DNA from: Ciona intestinalis | Taxonomy: Eukaryota > Chordata > Ascidiacea > Phlebobranchia > Cionidae | Direction of reading: 5' to 3' | DNA length: 64,000 bases | Assembly: GCF_000224145.3 (NCBI RefSeq) | Contig: NC_020177.2 | Span: 5,229,375-5,293,374 of the forward strand | Shown here: piece after piece, positions 27,586 through 39,916 of the stretch | Numbering within the stretch: the stretch's first letter is position 1 | Layout of the letters: each line of letters begins with the position of its first letter | Notes under the pieces: generated by a model | The model's database searches: none | What the model was told of the DNA's origin: nothing | Seen by the model: the letters and a program-made list of their open reading frames with translations, nothing else | Translations under genes and position numbers: made by a program

Positions 27586-28166
27586 ACTTTGGTATGTTTG
27601 ATACTTTAGAAATTGTCTTTTCTGTTGAAATATTGTTTTGTTCTTACAATGTTAAAACTAAGTGTGATTAAGCTTCTGGCGATTTATTTTTTACTTTTTT
27701 CTACAATACTTATTTTCAATTTTTCAATTTGCTTTGTTAAGTGAAATGTTTTGCTGTTTGGTGAATTTTTCACAACTCTGTTATCGTATTTCTACTGTGC
27801 CGTTTTTTGCTCCTAATGTTGATGCTGCCATCACACAATTCCTATTCAGTGCTTCTTAACTTTAAACATTTGAAATTAAATTAATTTTTTTGGAAAGCAT
27901 AAATGAATAACCAAGTTTTGGCTTTTTCATTTCAAAAAACTACATTTCAAACACTTTTCTTTACCTAAAATGATTGTTACAAAAATAATCAAAATAGTTT
28001 GTGAACAACTGTATTACGCAATCAAATGATGACCCAGGGATTTATAAGCACTGATATAATGTTACATCATGTTTTCATATTTTGTTGAAATACTATGACA
28101 TGTCACTGCTTTATTTAACTAAATTCTTACAGGGTTACCACAGTAATATATAGCAGGTTACATGCT
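27586..28166. other. Spacer between RNASEH1 and MTRES1
   Basis: AT-rich, 580 bp, no gene or repeat that I recognise. It must hold the RNASEH1 poly(A) site and the MTRES1 promoter. Confidence 0.4.
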
Positions 28167-28225
28167 ATGTTGGTTAGGTTTCTTAGAAAAAGTAAATTTT
28201 TAATTCATTCTGTTTCATTTATCCC

Positions 28226-28256
<31 letters not shown>

Positions 28257-29479
28257 TTACTGCATCTGCAAAGAATAAAAACAAGAAGCTTTTATTCCTT
28301 ATCCAAAACTACAACACAGTGTATCAGCTGGTTTGATGCACAGCGCGTACAAAGCTTGCGAAAGGTAATTTCTGCTGTTATCTTGTTATTTAGTTTTAAT
28401 GAATAGCATGGTGGGTTTTTAAAGGCCAAAACAAATGTTTTTATTTTTTACCAGGTGTATGAAACAGAACACTTGTATAGGCTGTGTTATAACGAATGTC
28501 ACGCCATGTGAGAATGTAAGTTATATTCATTCAGCTAATGCACTTACAATTATATATTTTACTCCAGTGGTACTTGAATAAATCAAACCATCATGCATTC
28601 AAATAATCTTCATTAACAACAAACCATGACATCATATATTCCAGGCAAGCTTCTGGAACACAGATGACAATGACAATGATAATGTCATAATCAACAAACA
28701 ACCCACCTTTCCCCCGAATCTTCATCACCGTGGTTACAAGGATCACCGCATCATGGTCGACTCAGCGCGTTTATTGAAAGTTTTACGACAAGCGTTCCAG
28801 CTGAGCGCACAGGAAGCGAAAAATTTGTTTTTCTCGACAAGTTTGAGGTTGAATCATGAAAGGGTGATAAAGAGGTCTACCAAGGTATGATGTGACAAAG
28901 TTGCTACCAATATGTGACTTTGGACAACAAACCGTAATCGTTTCAACCAAATGGTTCATTATGGATTGTTAAAATTATCAACCGACAACCATACAGATAA
29001 AAATGAGAATTCTATTTATTCATGTTTTTATTTAAAATCAATGCGCAGAATCATTACAACTAAATCTACCCTTTTGATTTGTGACCAAGTGTTATATGAT
29101 AGGGTGGGGGGACACCTTTTCATATTATTTGCTTGTCCAATTTCTCAGCAAACAAAGAACATTCACAGAATTATAAAACCGTTTCGTCCCGACTCTAATA
29201 GACCGTAGTTAATTGATTAAAACACGGTCAGGATATTTAAATATTATCAGCTAAAGATGTCCCATATTACCCCCGCCCTACTATACACATTCCTATTCTA
29301 AACAACCATATTTCCACCAGGTGAAAACAGGAGACTTGGTTGATATTGTGCTAGAAGTCACTGAAGGTGAAGTAAAAGTTAAAAGAATTGAAATCATGGA
29401 CGTTGAGAAAACTGACGATGCCAGGTTTTGCATTTGGGTTCGAAAATGGAGGTTTTTAAAACTTGAAAGAAAAAAGTGA
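28167..29479 (+). CDS. MTRES1: Mitochondrial transcription rescue factor 1
   Basis: Exons 28167-28364, 28645-28884, 29321-29479; 198 residues with closed phases. In vertebrates MTRES1 (C6orf203) is a mitochondrial RNA-binding protein with an S4-like fold, linked to mitochondrial transcription and translation. The S4-like part is clear: SARLLKVLRQAFQLSAQEAK, then a FSTSLRLNHERVIKRSTKVK turn, GDLVDIVLE, and a last strand ending FCIWVRKWRFLKLERKK. The N-terminus (MLVRFLRKSKFLIHSVSF) is basic and hydrophobic, as expected of a mitochondrial presequence. An (ACA)n microsatellite encodes a run of threonines in that presequence. AATAAA at 29518-29523, about 40 bases past the stop, is a likely poly(A) signal. 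The ATG at 28162 is out of frame. Confidence 0.88.
28227..28257 (+). repeat. (ACA)n microsatellite inside coding exon
   Basis: About ten ACA triplets within MTRES1 exon 1, read in the Thr frame. They fall within the predicted presequence, where length change would be tolerated. Confidence 0.9.
29098..29284. mobile_element. MITE-B copy in MTRES1 intron 2
   Basis: Left end agggtggggggacacctttt, right end gtcccatattaccc and the gccctacta complement. Interior as in the other copies (tgattaaaacacggtcagga). Confidence 0.8.
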
Positions 29480-29633
29480 ATAATGGTTTCTAAATATGTT
29501 GTTGCATTCTTACTTTTAATAAAATGTAGGTACATTAGGGTGGGATGGGACACCTTCTAAGGATGCTTGTGTATTTTGTGCTAAAGGTGTCCCATATTTC
29601 CCCACCCCACCATGTGTTTTTAACTGTTAAGGC

Positions 29634-30095
29634 AGTGGTTCCCAAACTTTTTTTTCACCCGGCGCCACTTGAGCTATTCAAAATGTTTGCGGCGCACTTA
29701 GCCAAAGGTCTTAGAAATAAAAACGCATTTTTACAGTTTTATCGTGTATTTTAAGATTAGGCTCGTTTAAGCATATGAAACTTAGCATATGAAAAGTGTT
29801 GTACCACAGTCTGGACATGATTATTGCAAACCGAAAGAAATAATTGGCATTGTTACGTAATATACAAATCTACTGTACAGATAGAAATGCGAAAACAAAC
29901 TTTTTAAATTTTATTATTGAACAAACACGTTGGATTTTTATATAAAACAACAATTTATATTGCAATAAAATATTAATACAAATCAATTATCTCGACCATG
30001 CTAAATTGGAAATGTTTCTGCAAATTTTCACGGCGCACTTGACGAGTTGCGTCGGCGCACTAGTGCGCCGCGGCGCCCACTTTGGGAACCGCGGT
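29634..30095. mobile_element. Non-autonomous hAT-type element with 8-bp TSD
   Basis: Bounded by the exact direct repeat gttaaggc at 29626-29633 and 30096-30103. Terminal inverted repeats read agtggttcccaaactttttt at the left and actttgggaaccgcggt at the right. The cggcgcac motif recurs in both subterminal parts (gcggcgcacttagcc; cacggcgcacttgacg; gtcggcgcactagtgcgccg). TSD length and the CAGTGGTTCCCAAA-type end are hAT hallmarks. No transposase frame is present in the 462 bp. Inserted downstream of MTRES1. Confidence 0.88.
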
Positions 30096-30390
30096 GTTAA
30101 GGCATGTTTTAACCAATGTCGTTTTGTCGTAATTGTTTTTTCTGCTATTTTAATATTCTAAAACCTTCGCTACCGTAATCGAAGAGACAAATAAAAGTTG
30201 TTGTTATTGTTATTATAATTACATTATCGATTTTGAGACAATAATTTCAACAAGAATGTTTTGGCAACACATCATTGTATGGGAAACAGAACTAATTATT
30301 GGAAATAACAGTTGATTATCCAGAATTATCAAGACAAATAAGCAAAACAAGTGCATTTATTGGAAAAGTAGCTACGTAGTTCTAGCTCTT

Positions 30391-30396
30391 TATAAA
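30391..30396 (+). promoter_or_regulatory. TATA-box candidate of secreted-peptide gene
   Basis: TATAAA, 45 bases before the ATG at 30441. With normal spacing this predicts a 5' leader of only about 15-20 bases. Confidence 0.4.
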
Positions 30397-30440
30397 CGAT
30401 TGTCATCGCAACGGTTCGTTTTGTTCGTTAAACGCCTACA

Positions 30441-31111
30441 ATGTTTGCAAAGTTAACAGTCTTCGTTCTTGTTCTGTTTTTCGTCGTACGTGAAGGTTGT
30501 TCGATTGCACGAACACGGAATACAGCAAGGTGTGTTATTGTTATGTGTGTATGCTGTTGATGCCACGCGTCTAATTGATGAATCTATAATACTGTGGGGT
30601 AAGATGGGATACCTATGGCTCTTAAAATCTACATTTCCTAGTGGTGTTTTTAACAATTAACAACGTTATTTTATAGTCGTGAGGATACGGTTATATATTC
30701 TGTAAATATTCTTTGTTTACTACCAAATCAGACGTGTGAAGAGAATGAGAACACGTCCCATCCTACTACAACTACATAGCCCTACTGTAACTTAAATGTC
30801 ATCTCGTTGCGGGGAGACATCAGTCGTTATAACGCGGGTGTTCCGTTTCATTCACATCATGTCTGCTTACAAGTTACTATGGTTCAAAAACCACCTGCTC
30901 CACAGTTTACAATTAATTTATACAAAAAATATGTTTAATTCTTGATAAACCATTTCATCTGTTTAGTTACCTGTTCTGTGTTTTAATTCTTGCATTAACT
31001 TTAACCAGTCATAGAAGTTACAACATGAAGAACGACGACCTGGACAACATGTACGCTGAAATATTTGATCTTATTCGGAAAGATGTTAAAATGCTCAAAC
31101 TTGACGTATAA
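30441..31111 (+). CDS. Small secreted peptide, 63 residues, unrecognised
   Basis: Two exons, 30441-30529 and 31009-31111, phase 2 junction, stop TAA at 31109. The first 20 residues (MFAKLTVFVLVLFFVVREGC) form a classic signal peptide with a basic n-region and a long hydrophobic core. The predicted mature part is about 42 residues, starts IARTRNTASHRSYNMKNDD and ends in a charged amphipathic helix (YAEIFDLIRKDVKMLKLDV) with hydrophobics every three to four positions. At most one cysteine, no dibasic-Gly amidation site. AATAAA at 31121-31126 follows the stop by ten bases, and a TATA box precedes the ATG. The intron holds MITE-B and MITE-A copies. I do not recognise the family. A hormone, antimicrobial or fertilisation-related peptide are all possible. 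Confidence 0.7.
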
Positions 31112-31120
31112 TCAATTCAC

Positions 31121-31126
31121 AATAAA
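31121..31126 (+). terminator. Poly(A) signal AATAAA
   Basis: Canonical hexamer ten bases after the stop of the secreted-peptide gene; supports the chosen last exon. Confidence 0.6.
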
Positions 31127-31397
31127 AATTTACAAAACCAAATAAATTAACTTTGATATTGTTTTGCGGGACCATGGAGTTAGTTTTAGATCGTAACAAA
31201 GCGCGTGGTGCTACAAGTTTTGTACTATAGTTTAAATACCCCTTGGTTGAAATAGAACAACAAGTGCACATGTGTTTCTAGCTTGCTGCAAAGTGTGTAA
31301 AAAGTCTTTAAAGTAACGGGTCTGAGTGGCAGTTAATCAGCAAAAAGAGCGTGTATTACTTAAGTACTGCAGAGAACGTTTTTATCAGAGGGCCACG

Positions 31398-33564
31398 ATG
31401 TTTGCTGTTATAATTGCCGGTCGTTTGGTAAGTTGCTTAACGATGTTTGTTTTTCGTTTTAATAACTTTTGAGTTGTTTGTAACAGAATATACCCTGTTT
31501 TAATTAAACTGTTCAATGTGTTAAGTATGCTAGATGTTTTAGTTCTATGTTTAATGCACGTCTGGGTTCTGAGAGCTGAACTGAAGTAATTATAAGTAAA
31601 TTCAGATAACAAAGCTATTAAAAACCATAACGCTGTTCCAGTAAACTTAAACTATTTATCAAGCTTCTGGTGCAGCGTTGCTATTATTGTAAACGTTATT
31701 TGTCTTTCGGACAAGATACTTAACTTAGTGTTGATGATTTCTCTCAAATGGCAGATGAAACGTCAGTTCTTTAAGATTACAAAACAAACAATTTCCAAAA
31801 GACCTTTATTGGCAAATCTGGCTTGAATCCCAGGTCCTCGAAAAAACCTTGCCCACTTAGAAATAAATTGCCAAAAGCTCTTTCGGATTTATGGTTTATA
31901 TATAATTATACTATTTGCAGGTTCAAACTGATTTAAACGCAATTGACGAAACAAAGTTCATGTTTACGTTGATGGATCTCGACAATGTTAATCATATTGT
32001 GGTGTTCATGACGGGACAACAAGCTTTTCCAGAAGGTAAAAACTTATTATTTGTGGGGAATAATTGGTATGAGTTAAGTATCTTCTTTTCATGGTAAGAA
32101 ATTGAGAAAATAAAAACAGAGACAGAGTAATATTTCTTGGGTTTCATTTCCTTGCTGCATTACTAGTCATAGTCCCAGCTATATTTTTATTCTGTTCAAT
32201 TATATTAAAGCTAACCTGAGGGAAATGCAGTTCATATTACTTTAAAGCTTAGTTGACACCCATTTAACATAATATGATCAAACATAACACAGGTGTTGGA
32301 GGAGCTGTGTACATGAACTGGCCATCAAAGAACGGGGAATCGGGGTGGCAACTTATTGGGCACATCACAAACCAGAAACCATCGTCCATATTCAAAATAT
32401 CTGGATTCCAGAAAGGTCCTCGATAACAAATAGGTTTACTTAAGTAATGATTTAGTTTATTTAATCTGTTGTGTAAAAGTATTTTTTTCAGACAATATTG
32501 ATTATTTTTCATAGAATTTTAGTTTTTAGTGTACAATACAAGTTTTGCTACATCAGTTTATTTAAAAGTTTTGCGACATAAGTTAATTCGATTTGTTGTC
32601 CAAATTAACTTATAGGTTCAGCTCTAAGACATCCCTCTCTGTATATTTGTTCACTTATGCTGGATTACACAACAATAGCCATATACATAAAGTAAAACAG
32701 CCAATTTTTTTACACTTTATTTTAACTTTTTTGTTTTTACAGGCGCTTCAAATGAAAACATATTTTCTGACATGTCGTCGTTCCCTTCCCCTGAGCAACC
32801 ACATCATGCACAGGTGAATAATATATCATTGTAAGAGTATTAACATAGTGGTACTATGCGGCGTTTGATGGATTTTAAACATCATTAGGCAATAATAAGT
32901 TTATAAGACAGTATGAATGAATGAATGAATGAATGAATGAATGAATGAATGAATGAATGAATGAATGAATGAATGAATGAATGAATGAATGAATGTAACA
33001 CAGACCATTTGTACATTACTTAGTTACAATAAGAACCAAACTTTTTTAAATTTCAGAAATAGTTAGACACACATTCGTGTAAATCAAATCAAACTTATTG
33101 GTTGTAATATTTACTGATTAATGCAGTGTAGAATCTCTAGTGTAAACCTGCCTATCCTGCCATCATGGTGTTTTGTGACACTTTAAGCTGCATAGCAATA
33201 GACCAAAGTTGGGTCATTGAAACACAACATTACATTCCACTAATGCTAACAACATTCCCATCAGCTTGGAATCTCCCTTGAGCCTCTCACCCAGCTAGCC
33301 CAACAAGTCCCAGCCACCTCTGGATCCTCTGTTGAAGAAGGTCACACCTTTAATGACTTTGCCAACAAAATGATTCTCAGTTTTTACAACTTTGCTTCTT
33401 CATTCTCGACCTCAAAACAAGAGATTGCAGAAGCTGTGGTCACGGGAGTGAATGCTAGAAGCACCGTAACGGAACAGAACTTTATCCCGGTATCAGTGCT
33501 TGAAAACTGGTTGAAACAATTTCAGAACAAACTTTCAAGAGATGTTAACTTTTGGAAAAAGTGA
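31398..33564 (+). CDS. HIKESHI: Hikeshi, HSP70 nuclear import carrier
   Basis: Exons 31398-31427, 31921-32035, 32293-32415, 32743-32813, 33265-33564; 212 residues (human 197). Hikeshi carries HSP70 into the nucleus during heat stress by binding FG-nucleoporins. The protein begins MFAVIIAGRLVQTD, parallel to the vertebrate MFGCLVAGRLVQT. It continues with INHVVVFM-like NHIVVFMTGQQAFPEG, the glycine turn GVGGAVYMNWP, WQLIGHITNQKPSSIFKISG and the C-terminal domain (KMILSFYNFASSF to ENWLKQFQNKLSRDVNFWKK). The exon 3 donor (gtcctc) is weak, but phase and homology fix it. Intron 4 holds an (AATG)n microsatellite. Confidence 0.95.
32914..32995 (+). repeat. (AATG)n microsatellite
   Basis: About 20 uninterrupted tetranucleotides in HIKESHI intron 4. 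Confidence 0.97.
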
Positions 33565-34336
33565 ATTATTTCTGCTCGTTTACATTTTTGTTAAGTGCAA
33601 CCTGGAATCATTGGGGTAATATGTCAACTCTGGCCTAAATATCAGGCGTGTCCTGCTGTAGGGCCTCAACCTTGTAGAATAAAGAACTATTAATCATGCC
33701 TAAGATAAGTTCCATGATACATTACTAAGCACTAGTGTATGGAACCATAGAGAGTTCATTAGTTATTTGTTTAAAATTGCATTTTCTGTAAACCAAATTC
33801 GAAGCCAAAAAGTGAACAAAAAGTTTTTTCATGCTAAATTGTGTGTTATTTTACAGTTATTGCAGTTTTATATTTTAAGCAAGCAAATATATTTTCATGC
33901 GTTTATACCATTATCAAATTTCATACCATATTGTAAACACAGTACATTTTATGCAGTTAGCATGTTATTTTTATTCATTTTCAATGTCGTTTCAATTTAA
34001 ATAGTGCTGTAACACGAAAAGAAATTTTCGCGAATTTTCAAATCAAACGTTCAACTCGTTTTAAAAACGCTCCCCGACGCTTTATCCACGCGTGAGTGAG
34101 TTCAAAAGTAATCATTGAAGCGCCGCTACGCAAATTCTGTTCCCGGGGTTACGAACGTAAAGTTCGCTCAAAATTCCAGCGTTCTTTGATAATTAAATCG
34201 CGTTACGCGCGGCACGACTTAAGGCTCGATTTTTCTTGCAGGTATTTAGTTTTAGTTCCTGTTCTGGGCAGTGCAGCTGCTAAAGAAATTGTTTTTTAAT
34301 TTAATTTTTAGAAGAATTAAAGTCGATTAATATAGA
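33565..34336. other. Spacer between HIKESHI and MYCBP
   Basis: Holds a MITE-C copy at about 33605-33690, then AT-rich sequence. From 34020 to 34310 the base composition rises in CG dinucleotides (gctccccgacgctttatcca; gcgccgctacgcaaattctg), marking the probable MYCBP promoter. A 67-residue open frame here looks accidental. Confidence 0.45.
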
Positions 34337-37300
34337 ATGACTTCATATAGAGTAAGTAATTATGTTAATTACTAATTAAATGATAATTAATGTTTGTAAT
34401 TATTATTTTAGGCCGCTGATTCAAAACGTGAGGAGTTCCGAAAATATTTGGAAAAAGCCGGCGTGATTGATGCATTGACTAAAGGTAAAGATTGTGAACA
34501 TTTAGTAATGCCTCAATAAAGTGATTAGTTATGTTTAAATGTGTAGTTAAAGTATTTTGCCTTTGAATAAATAATTATACCTTTAACGTGTGTGTTTTAT
34601 GCTAAATTGGAAATAGTTCAACCTCTTCTAAAAGTTGTAATTAGTGATTAACTGAATCTAAAATGGTATATTATGTGACCTCTGACCTAATTACCACACG
34701 ATATGACAACCCATATAATATGCACGAGTATATTGGTTGTGAAAGATTTTTGTTTTGGAGACTTTAATAAATAACATTTTGCCGAGAACTTTTCGCTATG
34801 TTTTGCTCACTTACCAGAATACATTTGGTTTTAAACCATTGTATATAGTAAGTTAACTGTTTTATACTTTTGCTAATTATGTTATAAACAATATTAATTG
34901 CATTACAGTGTTGGTGAATCTGTATGAAGAACCAGAAAAACCAAATAATGCTTTGGAGTATCCTTTCTAATATTAATCAATGTAATCTGTAATGTTAACA
35001 TTACAATAGTGGTTTTCTTTCACTCATAAGAAATGTTTTTTTATTTAATACACAAATTACTCAATATAAATAATAGGTTTATATTATGCTAAAATCACCC
35101 AGTTTTTTTCACCAATTGTAATAAATATTCTAAATTTTGTTTGACAATGTAAACCAAGCAATAAGTTTATTTCTTTGTAAGATAAAAATTAGGATTTTAA
35201 ATGTGCAAAGCGCACAACATACGTAGGAAAAAAAGACACTGCAGCTTTCCTAATAATTTTTTGTACACCCCCCCCTGTTTAAGTTCCTTAGCTTGAATAT
35301 TAAAGGTTCTTAAACCACCATCTGAGTGGAGACGGACCTGAAACACCGGATGTTGAAGCTTTGAAGGTAGATGTGATTGAACTGAAGGCAAAGGTGTCGC
35401 AACTTACAGATGAAAATATTGAACTGAAGACCAGGGTGAGTTTATGTTGTTTTATAATGGCGTAGGCGTCAGGTTTTAAAAATTAAAATATGAGGTGACA
35501 TTGTTAAAATACAGTTGAACTCATAGTTGTCAAACATAGGGAACCTCATTGATTAATGTGGTGTATGCAATATACTTTGGCTCTGCTTGTTTGTATAGAC
35601 ACCTAACAGCAGGGTAAATCTGGGGTGACATTGTTAAAATACAGTTACACTCATAGTTGTCAAACATAGGGAAACTCATTGATTAGTTTGGTGAATGCAA
35701 TATACTTTGGCTCTGCTTGTTTGTAGAGACACCTAACAGCAGGGTAAAATCTGGGGTGACATTGTTAATATACAGTTACACTCATAGTTGTCAAACATAG
35801 GGAACCTCATTGAATAATGTGGTAAAGGAATTTCCTTTGCTCTGCCTATTTGTATAGACACCTAACAGCAGGGTAAAATCTGTTTTAGCTTTATAACTGG
35901 GGTGGTAAAACGTATGATGTCACCCTTGATAGAAAAGTCTAGATTAATTCATTTTTATCCGTGTGGGTGGGATTCTAGGACGCTCCATGGGACCTGGGAT
36001 TTAGCCCAGAGTTGGCCCATAATCCAAAACTAAAAAATAAACAATAAACAATCTTTAAAATACGCTTTGATAAAAACTAATCACAGAAAAATAACAATTA
36101 GGAATGCAGGGTTTTGTAAGATTAGTATTTTGTAAAATATTGTAGAATGTGTAAAAACAGAACTGTTAAGTTAAACTGTAACCTATGCTTTACTATATGG
36201 GTGTTGAACAAACGAATGACGTGATTTCCTGAATATAAAATACTCCTACAAGTTGTGGCAAATATATATGACAAAGGGCCTATATATGATGAATAGCTTT
36301 GATCTTTCTATTCTTATAACACCAAATTCCCATAAATACAAAAATAGTGATGCAGTCATAAAAACAAGGCTTGTTTATGTAGAGCAAACAACAGCAGATG
36401 AATAAATATTGACGTCGTAAATATTATTTCCCAATGAAAGTCTGTCGTAGGTTTCACTTAGTCTTTCGCTTAATGTTCGTAACTATTGAAATTGTAGTCT
36501 GGTCTTTGCCTCACCTATCTAACTTATTTACTTCACTCTATCTTTGTAAATATTGATAGCAGCTTTTCTTTATCTTAATCTAGTTTTGTTAAACCAAAGT
36601 CCTAACAAAACAAAGCTGTTACAACTTTATTTTAAACCTATCTTTCTGCCTCTGATTAAGGCTGCTTTTATCAGGATAAATAAATATGGAAAATATAATA
36701 AAAACTATTTTATATAAATAGTTTTTATTATATTTTATATTTATATATACAGCTATTTTTAAGTAAACTAAAAATAGGTGTTAAAATTGTTATATTTTAG
36801 TTCTGACATCTTTTTCTTTGATCAGAATAAATAAGACATAAACACTTGACTCTTCAAATTACATGATTTTGAAGCGTGATAAAAGTATTATAATTGTTAT
36901 CTTTAAATTAGTGGCTTATATATTTGTGTCCGCCCACATTTTGTATTTAAATACTTGTGTATGTAAATAGTTGAGTAAAGCAGAATTAGAATGTTTATTT
37001 AAATCAATATCCCTTACTTCTGTTTGATTGCCACCTTGGGTGTTTAAACTATTAGTTTGTCGACTACAATATAGTAATTTAAATCTCATTTTATCTTTTT
37101 GATTAAAACTCCTGGCTAAACATTAAGATTTCAATCGTGTTTGTTTTCCAAGATATTTGTAAAAATTAGCTGTTACTATTTTTGGTACCAACGTACAATT
37201 AATTGTTGCGTTTAATATTGGTTTAAAAAAAGTTGAATAACTTATATTAATGCTTCCTTTTGTTAGAGTAGTTTTTACCAATGTATGATTAATTGTTGTT

Positions 37301-38340
37301 GTTTAATATTGGCTTGAAAAAGTCCCCGATTGTAAATTTTACGAGTTTTGGTTAATATGATTACTAATGTCACAGCAAGGTCATTGGTTGTGTAACAATA
37401 CATACAACAATCGCTAATATACTAACACATGGCAACAATGTTATGCATACACAGGTACAAGCGATTAAAGTGAGATAATCAGCTATGGTGTGTTGGGTAA
37501 ATAAGGTTACAACATATACTGACTAACTTGTGGTCAAGTGGTTTAAGCCGTCTGGCTCAAAGTCTTATTAATACTTAACGTTTATTCGCTTCATAAATCA
37601 TAGACTTACTGGAAACCAATATAGTTGCGTGCTTGGTGGAATTGTTTTTCAGTAAATTGTCGTAAATATTGAAGGTTTAAACTTCTTATCTTTTAAAACG
37701 TGCTTTTTGCCATTTAACAGTTGTTCGCTATTTGTTTTGGCTTGGCTGTTTGCTACATTGGTTGTTTTTCTGCATTGCCAACAATTTGGTCAAACCTTTA
37801 TTTGACCACTTGGTTGGAGCAATTGCTGTTAAGTGTCCTGGCCAAAGACACATGCCCCCAGTGGTGGCAGCGTCAAGTCTTGAACCACTTATCCTCTGAC
37901 CTCTGGTCTTATGGACTAATGAAGGAGTAATTAACTTTAAGCTTGTGTAATTGTCAATAGATGTTTCGTTCTTATTGTTGCAAATGTTTTTAAGTATTGG
38001 TAGTAACTTGTGTTTCTTGTTTGAATGCATTTACTTTGTTTTGTAGTGTTTGCTGTTTGTCAAATACCCAAAGTTGTGTTTAAATTAATAAACCATCCGT
38101 GTTAAGATGTCGTTGCCCTGCTATGCAAGGATAAATAGGTTACATTCATTCAGATATCTATTTGTAAGTGTCGTTTATTCTTTACAGCAATTACCTGGAT
38201 GAATATGAATAAGAAGTGCAGCTTTAGATTTAGACTTCACTTTATATAACATATTGTTTTGTTAATTTTAATCTTTTGTTTTATATTTTCAGCTTGAGAA
38301 ATACGAGCCTTCAGTTGCACAGGATGACACAGCGGAGTAA
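34337..38340 (+). CDS. MYCBP: MYC-binding protein (AMY-1)
   Basis: Exons 34337-34351, 34412-34484, 34909-34957, 35306-35435, 38293-38340; 104 residues (human 103). Vertebrate MYCBP binds the N-terminus of c-MYC and also AKAP proteins and cilium-associated partners. Recognised from MTSYRAADSKREEFRKYLEK, AGVIDALTKVLVNLYEEPEK, FLNHHLSG and a leucine-zipper helix (ALKVDVIELKAKVSQLTDEN) ending LEKYEPSVAQ. The first exon encodes only five residues. The exon 3 to 4 junction splits a Glu codon (ga|g). The last intron is 2.86 kb and carries three units of the ~131-bp tandem repeat. Confidence 0.95.
35491..35882 (+). repeat. ~131-bp tandem repeat, three units
   Basis: In MYCBP intron 4. Anchors tagttgtcaaacataggg at about 35525, 35656 and 35788, each followed by ctctgcttgtttgta (ctctgcctatttgta in the last) and acacctaacagcagggtaa. 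Same family as the MLK-intron array. Confidence 0.88.
37765..37905 (-). mobile_element. SINE fragment
   Basis: In MYCBP intron 4. Shares the tail of the tRNA-derived SINE at 56335: ttgaccacttggttggagca, then attgctgttaagtgtcctgg, then ggtggcagcgtcaagtcttg. Confidence 0.55.
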
Positions 38341-39916
38341 AATGTTTCTGCGAGTTTTATGTTTATGTAAAGTCTTTCAAATGAAGTCAATTTTTACGTC
38401 ACTACTTATATTCTATTGCGGTTTTATGAAACTTAAAATTCGAATATCTTTTACAATTCTGATAGGAAAGGTAAATGCATTACTGTATAAGTGATTGTAC
38501 ATACACTTATTGTTTTTCTACCTTTTGTTTCAAACCAATGTTAAAAATTGCTTTGATTTAAATTTTAAGAGGCCCATGTTAAAAATGAATTTTATATTTC
38601 GACGGCCGTTTTACTGCTGTCAATTTTAATGGACAATTTTATTGCGTTTGTAAATTGGCTTCCAAAATTTGAAGATACGCAAAGTTTCTATAGTTTATAT
38701 AAATGGGAATTGGTTTATTGTTTCGTGTGTGGTGTTCTTACGTTATCGTCATTTTTTAAATAAACTGGTAAAGTGTAACCTCCAGCCTGAGGCAGAGTTT
38801 CAATGATGGTCAGATCAATTCAATCCAGATTTAATTTTAGCTGCGTCGTGAGGCCGCTGATTCCTAAATTACAACTCTTGCAGTTAAATCTTTGAGTGCT
38901 GGTGCGGCGGTTTCGAAGCCAGATATTTTAATTTACGTTCTTCATCCGAATTGCTTTCGCTGTCTTATCGATTCGTTGACTTCGTGGAAAGCGCTTTCAT
39001 CGATTGAATTAAATCGTTTCTAGTTTTCTTAATTTAAAACACGAAAACCAATTAAACACCTGCGCGTAAACTATTTTAATAGATACGAATTTGTGCAAAT
39101 CATGACTTCGTTGGTGTTTTTTTGGTTTGGAAACGCGTGTGGTAATGTGTCTAATGCGCCTATGTTATAAGTGCTATAACCCGACAGCGAGCATAAGGTA
39201 AATGAATCTGGCTGACAAATGTTATAGAACAGGTTCGGATCTGGCTTTAACGGGCGAACTTTCGGTTGAATCCCAGCTCTCTCGCTAAAGAACTTAACAT
39301 TTTGTGTGGTAAAGCCGCTAGGTGGTACCAGAGAGTTATAGGTCAATACGTGACGTACATACGATTCTATGTCAGCCAACTCTGGTATAGTAGGGTGGGG
39401 GAAGATGGGACAACTTTTCTTTCTATTTCATCGTCCCGTTTGGTAGTAAACATAGAACATTTAAAGAATTATAACTAAAGGTGTCCCATTTTCCCTCAAA
39501 CCACTCTACTCTTTATGTGGACCCCTTAACCGTATAAAACTTAACACACGTTCTAAGCAGCGTAGGCACTTTTCAAATCCCTATCGAAATCTGTCCCATA
39601 ATATCTCACTCTTAAAAGTTCTGTTTTTACAATAATATTTTACAAGTGGCGAATATAAAAGCAACAATATTATTACAATAGAAAAATAATTGATATCGTA
39701 GTGTGGGGTAAGATGGATATACCTTTGGCACGTATTATCCCAGATTTCCTAATCGTGTATTATCTATTAACGCTCTAATATAGTTGTAAAGATACGGATC
39801 TATAATTCTGTACATATTTTTTGTTTACTACCAAGTGGGACGATAATATAGAATAAAAACATGTCCCATCTTACCCCAAGCTACAATATTTAAAAAATGT
39901 ACAATTTTTACAAGTT
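38341..39916. other. Intergenic, repeat-bearing
   Basis: MYCBP 3' flank, then a CG-richer stretch (38860-39020) and a possible SINE-like unit at about 39130-39300 (tctggctttaacgggcgaac; tgaatcccagctctctcgct). MITE-B copies occupy about 39387-39512 and 39700-39888. The 102-residue reverse frame at 39071-39379 lies on the SINE-like unit and is not supported as a gene. Confidence 0.5.

Noticed and set aside
34096-34299. 67-residue frame upstream of MYCBP
   Set aside because: Sits in the CG-richer promoter, begins with a non-ATG codon, and has no family resemblance.
39071-39379. 102-residue reverse open frame
   Set aside because: Lies on a SINE-like repeat unit. No splice partners, no recognisable domain, and the residues follow repeat-type sequence.
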